Source: Actinomycetes bacterium
Lineage (GTDB): Bacteria > Actinomycetota > Thermoleophilia > BMS3ABIN01
Direction of reading: 5' to 3'
Length of the DNA: 10,832 nucleotides
NCBI GenBank assembly: GCA_021790075.1
Contig: JAJYIN010000052.1
Coordinates: 1 to 10,832, forward strand
The notes under the pieces were generated by a model. The model searched no databases. It saw only the letters and a program-made list of their open reading frames with translations, and was not told the DNA's origin. The position numbers were made by a program, and so were the translations under genes. This document shows positions 5,317-10,832 of the stretch, one piece after another (the stretch's first letter is position 1; each line of letters begins with the position of its first letter).

Positions 5317-5955
5317 ATGGACATCCAGGAAATGATCGATAGCCGTATCGAAGCACTGCGAGCGCAGCAGCCAGACGCAATCACGTCCCGGACCCCTCCG
5401 GTTCCACCAGAAGAACTGGAGGCTGCCAACTTTGGCAGGAGTTTCGATAGTTTTGGTGGAGAGGCAGGAGACGGAAAACCGGTAGCGGTGCACCGGCAAC
5501 CAGCAGCGGCGTACTGGAATCAGGTGGCCCCCTCGCAGACGCGGATGTCCGCCAGTCAGCCGACCGTTATGGATCTTTCCCGCTTTGGCGAGGAAATTGA
5601 TATCGCCATGACCCAAATAGCCAACCAGGTGCTGGAGATCACCGAACGCCTGGCGGCAGATTATGCCCGCTTTGAAAAGGAAATGCTCGAATCCCGCCTG
5701 GCCGTACTTAAAACCGCTGAATCTGTGCTTGACGTTGCCTTGTCGCTGCGCCAGGAATCCCGGAAAATGATGCTGGCAGCAAGCCGGCACAGCCAGCCTG
5801 CACGCCAGTTTACCCTGCCGGTTGAATCCGGCAGGCGCGAGGAAGAAATCGCGGATCCCTTGACGGAGATAGACGCCGCGGAGCACGCCATGATTAACGA
5901 ACGCGCAAGCATGCATGACCGCGGCGTGGCCGCATTGTTTAGAAGAACGCTTTAA
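5317..5955 (+). CDS. Unrecognised 212-residue helical protein upstream of the diguanylate cyclase
   Basis: I do not recognise this family. The start is fixed by GAAGGAGG (5306-5313) just before the ATG. Residues ~1-18 look helical. Residues ~20-85 are rich in Pro, Gly, Ser and Gln and probably disordered. Residues ~85-158 form long amphipathic, possibly coiled-coil helices (EEIDIAMTQIANQVLEITERL, then FEKEMLESRLAVLKTAESVLD). After a second short Pro/Gly-rich break, residues ~173-212 are again helical and charged, ending in FRRTL. There is no signal peptide, membrane segment or cysteine, so it is probably cytoplasmic. It lies 92 bases upstream of the GGDEF gene on the same strand, with no clear terminator between, which suggests cotranscription and a scaffold or partner role. 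Confidence 0.75.
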   Translation: MDIQEMIDSRIEALRAQQPDAITSRTPPVPPEELEAANFGRSFDSFGGEAGDGKPVAVHRQPAAAYWNQVAPSQTRMSASQPTVMDLSRFGEEIDIAMTQIANQVLEITERLAADYARFEKEMLESRLAVLKTAESVLDVALSLRQESRKMMLAASRHSQPARQFTLPVESGRREEEIADPLTEIDAAEHAMINERASMHDRGVAALFRRTL

Positions 5956-6026
5956 CGGCCGACACCAGTTTCGCGCTTCCAGGGATGTTTTTTTGCCTCA
6001 ATGGAGAATTAAGGCTGGGAGCTGAA

Positions 6027-6044
6027 ATGATCACGGGACCGTAA
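6027..6044 (+). other. Five-codon leader reading frame before the diguanylate cyclase
   Basis: ATG ATC ACG GGA CCG TAA is preceded by GGGAG (6017-6021) at a five-base spacing, a better ribosome site than the cyclase's own ATG has. It ends three bases before that ATG and is in the same frame, so one TAA separates the two. It could be a translational-coupling leader or the relic of a longer N-terminus. Confidence 0.35.
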
Positions 6045-6047
6045 AGC

Positions 6048-7064
6048 ATGGAACATTCACCGACACCCGACCAGCCTGCCGGCGGAGATTCGCTGGATAT
6101 AGTTGCCCGCAAGGCCAGCGAGTCTCTTCTTGAGCACGAAACCGACGTCATCAAGGAATGGCTCAAGCGCATCATTGATGACCTGGGTCTTTTCTCCCTG
6201 CAGACATTTCCCACCCGGGAACTCACGGTCGGATTCCCTGAGCTGATCTCATCACTGGCGCGCGCCATCAGTAAGCCCGATATTGACCTTTCCGGAAGCC
6301 CCGTGCTCACCGAGGTCGCCGCTCTCTTGGCGACTCTGCGCAAGGAAGAGCCAGATGTGGGCAAGATGTTCGATGACTATTCGCTGCTCAAACAGCTGCT
6401 GCTCGAGGCCGCGGCGCGGGAGATGCGCTATACAGACCGGCTGGCGCTTGGGGTTGCCCGGAGGCTGGACGAAGGCTTCAGCCAGATTCTGAAAGCTGGG
6501 CTTACAGCTTATATCGAGCGGCACTCAATGGAGTTGCAGCATCTGGCCAATACTGATGCGATGACCGGCCTCTACAATGTGCGCTATTTCCGTCACCAGC
6601 TTCACCGTAACTTGGAAATGTTCAAACGTTACCGCATTCCTTTTTCCCTGGTCATGATCGATCTCGACAAGCTCAAGCAGCTCAATGACGCCTGCGGGCA
6701 TCAATACGGCGACCGGGCTCTCAAGAACCTGGCGGCTATCATGAACGACGAGAAAAGGGAGACGGACGTCGCCGTCCGCTACGGCGGTGACGAATTCTTC
6801 ATCGTCCTGCCGGGGACCGCGACCGAGGAGGCTGAGAGGCTGGCCCTGCGCGTCAACCAGCGCGTGCAGGAGCTGAACCTGGAAACCGGCGGCATCGAGA
6901 TGACCGGGGTCTCCATCGGCGTCGTCTCCTGTCCGGCCAACGGCACCGACGTGGGCACTTTACGCGCCCGCGCCGACCGTGCCCTTTACCTGGCCAAGTC
7001 GATCGGCGGTAGTACTGTGGCGCGCTATCATGAGTTCAGCCTGGAACCGCAGGTAATCTTTTAG
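6048..7064 (+). CDS. GGDEF diguanylate cyclase with RsbRD-like helical N-terminus
   Basis: A 338-residue cytoplasmic protein that should join two GTP into cyclic di-GMP. Residues ~20-160 are an all-helical sensor-like domain (LLEHETDVIKEWLKRI onward) resembling the N-terminal domain of RsbR-type stress proteins. The GGDEF domain follows: DAMTGLYN at 170-177, metal ligand Asp205 in MIDLD, LNDACGH-x2-GD at 212-222, and the active-site loop GGDEF at 246-250. The inhibitory site RETD (237-240) lies exactly five residues before GGDEF, so product feedback is expected. No EAL domain or membrane segment is present. The start lacks a strong ribosome site and may be coupled to the five-codon frame just upstream. 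It ends three bases from the convergent adenosine-specific kinase, with no terminator visible between them. Confidence 0.95.
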   Translation: MEHSPTPDQPAGGDSLDIVARKASESLLEHETDVIKEWLKRIIDDLGLFSLQTFPTRELTVGFPELISSLARAISKPDIDLSGSPVLTEVAALLATLRKEEPDVGKMFDDYSLLKQLLLEAAAREMRYTDRLALGVARRLDEGFSQILKAGLTAYIERHSMELQHLANTDAMTGLYNVRYFRHQLHRNLEMFKRYRIPFSLVMIDLDKLKQLNDACGHQYGDRALKNLAAIMNDEKRETDVAVRYGGDEFFIVLPGTATEEAERLALRVNQRVQELNLETGGIEMTGVSIGVVSCPANGTDVGTLRARADRALYLAKSIGGSTVARYHEFSLEPQVIF

Positions 7065-7067
7065 GTC

Positions 7068-7550
7068 TTAGAGCTTGTAGCCTATCTGTCGAAGCAACCG
7101 CTGGCGGCCGGCCACGTCGTCTGCGGTTTCGATCCCCAGGCTCGCAAGACCGTCAATGACTGCCATGATGCCTCTCCCCTGTCCGGTCTCGGCGATCACG
7201 ACCTCGACCGGGTTGGCCGTCGCGCAGTATATGTGGCAGACTTCCGGCACATTCTTGACAGCATTGAGCACATTTATGGGGAAGCCCCCCTCCATGAGGA
7301 TGATGAAGGCATGGCCGGCGCCCAAGCTGAGGGCGTTTTGCTCGGCCAGCTGTTTCAGCCCATCGTCGTTTCCGGAACCCCGCACGAGCCGGGGGCCTGA
7401 CGATTCACAAAAAGCGATACCAAACCTGATGTCAGGCGCGGCGCAGGCCATCACTTCATGAAGATCCTCCACTGTCTTGATGAAATGTGCCTGTCCCAGG
7501 ATCATATTCATCTCTTCCGGTTTGTCTATTTTAATGACGCTTGTTTCCAT
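7068..7550 (-). CDS. Adenosine-specific kinase family protein
   Basis: A 160-residue protein of the adenosine-specific kinase family (formerly DUF355), best known from archaea. Conserved blocks run along the whole chain: GQAHFIKTVEDLHE (19-32), FGIAFCESSGPRLVR, NALSLGAGHAFIILM, FPINVLNAVKNVPEVC, and the nucleotide-site-like IYCATANPVEV with GRGIMAVIDG. Family members are reported to bind and phosphorylate adenosine; the cellular role is little studied. The start is fixed by AAAGGAGG (complement of 7556-7563) five bases before the ATG. It is the last gene of the minus-strand run from argS and mutM; 47 bases separate it from the peptidase remnant. Length matches the family. Confidence 0.92.
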   Translation of the reverse strand: METSVIKIDKPEEMNMILGQAHFIKTVEDLHEVMACAAPDIRFGIAFCESSGPRLVRGSGNDDGLKQLAEQNALSLGAGHAFIILMEGGFPINVLNAVKNVPEVCHIYCATANPVEVVIAETGQGRGIMAVIDGLASLGIETADDVAGRQRLLRQIGYKL

Positions 7551-7597
7551 CCTTTCCTCCTTTTGTTTTCAAGTCACTGGCGCAACCGGCCGGGATT

Positions 7598-8039
7598 TCA
7601 GGATGCACGAATCCAGAGGCCGGCGATGGCTACCTTGCTGGCGGTTGCCAGCACGTTTTTATCGATCCTGTAGGCGTATCGCATATGGTGTGCTAAATAC
7701 GGGCTGGCGTCCTGGCCCCAGCTTCGACGGTTACCGCGGGGATTCCGTACTGCCAGTCGAATGCCTGCGCGTCGGAGCCGATGTCCGTCCCGTCCTCCTG
7801 AACCTCTGCCCCGACCGACTGCCCTGCCTGATGCGGGGCGGCTGCCAGCGGCGCCGCCGCGGCCGCGCCTTCGTCCCAGACCCCGAAATAGGGTTTCCCA
7901 GTGGCGCCGATGCCGTCGATGTTGATCACCTCGACGGACCCGGCCAGGCCCTGGTTTGTGACCAGTTCTCCCAATGCCCTTGCATCCAGTTCGCCCTCTT
8001 CCTCTCCGGAAAAATGAGGCGAAGACCACAAAACCGGTT
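7598..8039 (-). pseudogene. Remnant of an M28-family zinc peptidase, truncated and frameshifted
   Basis: Two minus-strand frames each carry parts of one M28 (aminopeptidase Y/S-like) domain. The first reads VVFASF next to the mutM stop; the second continues SGEEEGELDARALGEL, VINIDGIG and GSDAQAFDWQYGIPAVTVEAG; the first frame then resumes with GQDASPYLAHH and KNVLATASKVAIAGLW to a stop. The switch points are a T5 run (complement of 8010-8014, apparently one T too many) and a G4 run (complement of 7716-7719, apparently one G short). The catalytic Glu-Glu of SGEEEG survives. The N-terminal half that should carry the first zinc ligands is missing, because mutM begins where it should lie. A homopolymer sequencing error could explain the frameshifts but not the missing half. 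Confidence 0.72.
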
Positions 8040-8864
8040 TCAGAGTTTTTGGCAACCGGGGCAAAAGTATGTTCCTCTCCCGCCTACCTTTAGTTTCCTG
8101 ATCGTTCTGCCGCAGGCGCATGGCTCACCGGAGCGGCGGTGCACCCTGAAAGTCTCCTGGAAGCGGCCCCGGCGGCCGCGGGCATCGCGGTATGTGTCGA
8201 TGGAGCTTCCCTGGAGCCTGATCGCGTCACGGAGCGTCTCCTTGATGGCGGCGACCAAGCGGCTGGCTTCTTCCTGTGTGAGGCTGCCAGAATTCCTGAG
8301 CGGATGGATGCGTGCCCGGTAAAGAGATTCGTCAGCGTAGATATTGCCGATGCCGGCGATGAGCTGCTGATCCAGCAGGAGCGATTTGATGGGACGCTTC
8401 CGCCTATCCAGAATGCCGGCCAGCAACCGGGCGTTGAAAGCCCGGTCGAGCGGTTCCGGACCCAGCCGGCGCCAGTAAGCCGCCGCTTCCCCGGCGTCAA
8501 TCACGAACGCGGTGCCGAACCGCCGCTGGTCCTGGAAGAGCAGTTGAGCCCCGGAGATAAAATTTATAACCAGCCGCAAATGGGGCCACTGGGAAAAGCG
8601 CACCGCTCCCCGCGAATAGGTCAGCCTGCCGGTCATGCGCAAATGGATGACCAGTGTCTCGCCACTGTTTAGCTCCAGGATCAGGTATTTGCCCCGGCGC
8701 GTAACTCCGGAGATCGTTCGCCCTTTGAGGCGCCGGCCGAAAGCAGCCGGGGATACCGGCGCCGTCACCCGCGGATCGGGCACATTGACGCCAGCGATTG
8801 TCTTTCCCCTCAGATGTGGTTCCAGCTGGTGGCGGATGGTTTCTACCTCAGGCAACTCCGGCAG
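8040..8864 (-). CDS. mutM: Formamidopyrimidine-DNA glycosylase (MutM/Fpg), apparent CTG start
   Basis: This enzyme removes 8-oxoguanine and other oxidised purines and nicks the abasic site. It acts through an N-terminal proline freed by removal of Met, so translation must start right before PELPEVETIR. The codon there is CTG, with AAAGGAG (complement of 8871-8877) six bases upstream. The resulting 274 residues match the usual length, whereas the next upstream start, a GTG at 8918, would bury the proline behind 18 residues and lacks a ribosome site. Lys59 in RRGKY and the helix-two-turn-helix IAGIGNIYADE are present. The C-terminal zinc finger reads Cys249-x1-Cys251-x16-Cys268-x2-Cys271, one residue short of the usual C-x2-C in the first knuckle. 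It lies downstream of the MFS gene, probably cotranscribed. Confidence 0.93.
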   Translation of the reverse strand: MPELPEVETIRHQLEPHLRGKTIAGVNVPDPRVTAPVSPAAFGRRLKGRTISGVTRRGKYLILELNSGETLVIHLRMTGRLTYSRGAVRFSQWPHLRLVINFISGAQLLFQDQRRFGTAFVIDAGEAAAYWRRLGPEPLDRAFNARLLAGILDRRKRPIKSLLLDQQLIAGIGNIYADESLYRARIHPLRNSGSLTQEEASRLVAAIKETLRDAIRLQGSSIDTYRDARGRRGRFQETFRVHRRSGEPCACGRTIRKLKVGGRGTYFCPGCQKL

Positions 8865-8908
8865 GATGGTCTCCTTTATGTCGCAGATTGTTCCGTAGTC
8901 ATTATCTT

Positions 8909-10147
8909 TTAGTTCCACGGTCGAATCAAAGAGCGCCGGCCGCCGCTGATGGCACGGGTCAGTGGCCGGCGTAACATGAGGGCCAGCGCCATGGTTAGCA
9001 GGAAGACCAGGCCGTCAACCAGCAGCGGCGCCGCCACGTCGATGTTACGCCACAGGATCGGGGTGACAAGGCCGCTGCCGATGATGCTCCCCCACTCGCC
9101 AAAGGAGCCAACGAAGCCCGTGACAGCCCCCCTTTCCTCCATGCTGGTCACATCGCCGATCAGGGAAAGGAACGAGTTGAAATATGCCGGAGCGCCGAAG
9201 CCGCCAATTGCGAAAGCCACGATGGTGAGCGCCGAACCGGGATGCGTCAACACCAGAAAGCTCTCCAGCGCCGACACCGCCAGGCCTGCGGCCATGATAT
9301 TGATGCGGCCGCTGCGATCGGAGATCTGTCCCAGCAGCGGGCTGGAAAGCATCGAGACAGCGCCGCTGGCGGCAAAAGCGATGGCGACCAAGTCGGCATT
9401 CCAGGACAGTTTATCGGCTGTGAAGATTGGCGCGATGGTGATGAACATGGCGATTCCCATCCATTGCAGGAAATGGATGAGCGACATGGAAAAGGACGGC
9501 AGCGAGAGGACCGGCGCGAATATGCGCTTGATGACATCAGGCTGCCAGAACGGCTTCCAGGGGAAAAATGGCCGCCGGGGCGTTCCCACCGCGGGCACGG
9601 TCAGGATGAGGAAGAAACAGATTCCGCCCAGCACTCCCCCGACCCAGAAAGGAGTCTGGATGGAGTAGGCCTTGGACAGGACGCCGGCAAGCAGTGGTCC
9701 AACGATGACGCCGGCATTGATGGCGCTGCTGATGACGCCGTTGGCCAGCCCCCGTGATTCCTTTGGAGTCCGGTCGTTGATGTATGATTGAGAGCCGACC
9801 GCGAAGGCCGAAGCGGCGATCCCCTGAAGCAACCTCAGGATGACCATGAGCGTCACGTCCGTCGTAAGGGCATAGGCGGCCGTGGTCACCGTGAACAGGA
9901 ACAGAGCGACTCGCATGATCAGGCGTCTGCCCACGTAGTCGGAAAGCAGCCCCACCGGGAACTCGAACAGCACCCGTCCGAGGAAGAAGGCGGCCACCAG
10001 GACGCCGATGTCAAACTCGTTGAAACCCAACTGGTCGGCGTAAACAGGCAGCAGCGGCACCAGCATGAAGAATCCGGTCATGATGACGCCGCTGGCCAGC
10101 GCCAGCGCGTAAATGCTCCAGTGTAGTCGTCGCAAGGATTCAAACAT
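8909..10147 (-). CDS. MFS transporter, 12 membrane segments, probable efflux type
   Basis: A 412-residue inner-membrane transporter of the major facilitator superfamily. Motif A is clear in the first half between segments 2 and 3 (G66-LLSD-YVGRR, Asp70 and Arg74-Arg75), with a reduced copy in the second half (GQISDRSGR). Helix 4 holds RLLQGIAASA (motif B-like), and the helix 5 region has the Gly/Pro pattern NAGVIVGPLLAG seen in drug:proton antiporters. The loop after helix 6 is basic and aromatic (RRPFFPWKPFW). The substrate cannot be told from sequence. The ATG start has no strong ribosome site; a CAGCG/CGCTG hairpin lies just upstream. The stop lies 44 bases before the mutM CTG and 73 bases separate it from argS, so all three may share a transcript. 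Confidence 0.9.
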   Translation of the reverse strand: MFESLRRLHWSIYALALASGVIMTGFFMLVPLLPVYADQLGFNEFDIGVLVAAFFLGRVLFEFPVGLLSDYVGRRLIMRVALFLFTVTTAAYALTTDVTLMVILRLLQGIAASAFAVGSQSYINDRTPKESRGLANGVISSAINAGVIVGPLLAGVLSKAYSIQTPFWVGGVLGGICFFLILTVPAVGTPRRPFFPWKPFWQPDVIKRIFAPVLSLPSFSMSLIHFLQWMGIAMFITIAPIFTADKLSWNADLVAIAFAASGAVSMLSSPLLGQISDRSGRINIMAAGLAVSALESFLVLTHPGSALTIVAFAIGGFGAPAYFNSFLSLIGDVTSMEERGAVTGFVGSFGEWGSIIGSGLVTPILWRNIDVAAPLLVDGLVFLLTMALALMLRRPLTRAISGGRRSLIRPWN

Positions 10148-10154
10148 TTGCTTA

Positions 10155-10198
10155 CAGCGTACAGGCGCTGACAGTTACTGGATGCTCCGGCCCGGAGC
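10155..10198 (-). other. Two hairpins in the argS-MFS gap
   Basis: CAGCG/CGCTG (10155-10159 with 10166-10170) and GCTCCG/CGGAGC (10184-10189 with 10193-10198) are perfect stems in a 73-base gap. Neither has a T-run on the minus strand, so they are not convincing terminators. The first ends seven bases from the MFS start and might affect its translation. Confidence 0.35.
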
Positions 10199-10220
10199 GT
10201 TCCGGTCGAAAATCACCCGG

Positions 10221-10832
10221 TCACATTGTATCGGGGGCCGACACTCCCACCAGATCGAGGCTCCGTTTGATGGTGTTGCGGGTGGCCCGGCAGAGGTCCA
10301 GTCGAAAAGCAGCAACTTCGGGAGCCGCCTTTATCACAGGGCAATTGTGGTAAAAGACATGGAAGGCGGCGGCCAGATCCCGCCCGTAGACGGTAAGCCG
10401 GTGGGGCTCACGCGAACGGCCGGCAAAAAGCAAGACCTGCGGGAACTCCAGTATCTTCAGCACCAGCTCGCGCTCCTGCGGCTCCAGGCTGGTATAGCCA
10501 CCGCCGGCCGGAGCTACCCCTTCAGCCTCGGCTTTTTTGAGGATGCTCGAGATGCGGGCATGGGCATATTGCACATAGTAGACCGGATTCTCTTCTGACT
10601 GTAGCCTGGCCTGCTCCAGATCGAGGTCCAGAGTGCTGTCATGGCTGCGGTCGACCAGGAAGAAGCGGGCCGCGTCCACGCCGATGCTGTCGATCAGCTC
10701 CTCCAGCGTCACCATCGTGCCTGCCCGTTTGGACATCTGTCTGCGCTCGCCCATTTCCACGATATTGACCAGCTGGCCGATGATGATCTCCAGCCGCTCC
10801 GGGTCATGCGCAAGCGCCTCAAATGCGGCCTT
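10221..10832 (-). CDS. argS: Arginyl-tRNA synthetase, C-terminal part (5' end beyond the window)
   Basis: The frame is open to the window edge and carries the C-terminal ~200 residues of a class I arginyl-tRNA synthetase, which charges tRNA-Arg with arginine using ATP. The end of the catalytic domain includes the KMSKS-type loop MSKRAG (Met codon at 10736-10734), then the conserved GVDAARFF and ENPVYYVQYAHARI blocks. The final ~100 residues are the DALR anticodon-binding domain, ending TIKRSLDLVGVSAPDTM as is typical. Nothing appears damaged in the visible part. It is the first visible gene of the minus-strand run leading to the MFS transporter and mutM. Confidence 0.97.
   Translation of the reverse strand, partial: KAAFEALAHDPERLEIIIGQLVNIVEMGERRQMSKRAGTMVTLEELIDSIGVDAARFFLVDRSHDSTLDLDLEQARLQSEENPVYYVQYAHARISSILKKAEAEGVAPAGGGYTSLEPQERELVLKILEFPQVLLFAGRSREPHRLTVYGRDLAAAFHVFYHNCPVIKAAPEVAAFRLDLCRATRNTIKRSLDLVGVSAPDTM

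Noticed and set aside
5956..6047. Terminator at the T-run near 5987-5993
   Set aside because: Seven T occur, but no stem of useful length precedes them.
7477..8322. 281-codon plus-strand open frame
   Set aside because: It runs antisense across the kinase start, the M28 remnant and mutM; its translation has no domain pattern.
8865..8918. GTG start for mutM overlapping the MFS stop
   Set aside because: It would put 18 residues before the catalytic proline and has no ribosome binding site.
9242..9757. 171-codon plus-strand open frame
   Set aside because: It is antisense to the MFS transporter and rich in Gly, Arg, Asp and Gln, typical of a shadow frame in GC-rich DNA.

Overview
The window is a GC-rich bacterial chromosomal stretch of 10.8 kb, densely packed with mostly housekeeping and signalling genes. 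Gene content fits a Gram-positive lineage, most likely a deep-branching, possibly anaerobic actinobacterial or neighbouring group. The main pointers are a membrane-anchored L,D-transpeptidase with Ig-like domains, a sigma factor/zinc anti-sigma pair beside thioredoxin, a hexulose-phosphate synthase fused to an RraA-like domain, and an archaeal-type adenosine-specific kinase. This placement is inference from gene content; there is no rRNA in the window.

Layout. (1) Bases 1-918, plus strand: 3' part of a hexulose-6-phosphate synthase/RraA-like fusion. It converges on, and overlaps by four bases, a minus-strand pair encoding an ECF sigma factor (1145-1756) and a small zinc anti-sigma factor (915-1148). 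(2) From 1931, plus strand: a small redox cluster of FmdB-type zinc ribbon, a ferredoxin with one degenerate cluster motif, and thioredoxin, closed by a strong terminator. A long imperfect inverted repeat lies in the divergent gap between the sigma factor and this cluster. (3) 2874-4277, minus: an L,D-transpeptidase with its own clear promoter. (4) 4366-5021, plus: a GEMM / cyclic-di-GMP-I riboswitch aptamer, a terminator with visible antiterminator alternatives, a start-codon hairpin, and a small secreted protein of unknown function. (5) 5022-5316: a gene-free stretch rich in hairpins and carrying two AACCGGTT palindromes. (6) 5317-7064, plus: an unrecognised 212-residue helical protein followed by a GGDEF diguanylate cyclase with intact active and inhibitory sites. 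(7) 7068-10832, minus: adenosine-specific kinase, a frameshifted M28 peptidase remnant, mutM, an MFS transporter, and the 3' part of argS.

How the parts may work together. The diguanylate cyclase can make c-di-GMP, and the riboswitch about 1.6 kb upstream should sense it, so the window may hold both writer and reader of one signal, with a secreted protein as output. The sigma/anti-sigma pair has the zinc-ligand spacing I recall for the Streptomyces thiol sensor RsrA and sits next to trxA, which suggests a thiol-stress loop.

The strongest anomalies are these: mutM appears to start at CTG, because its catalytic proline must be N-terminal; the MutM zinc finger is one residue short; an M28 peptidase remnant abuts mutM; and the intergenic region 5037-5213 folds into adjoining hairpins. 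I found no CRISPR array, tRNA, rRNA or insertion sequence.
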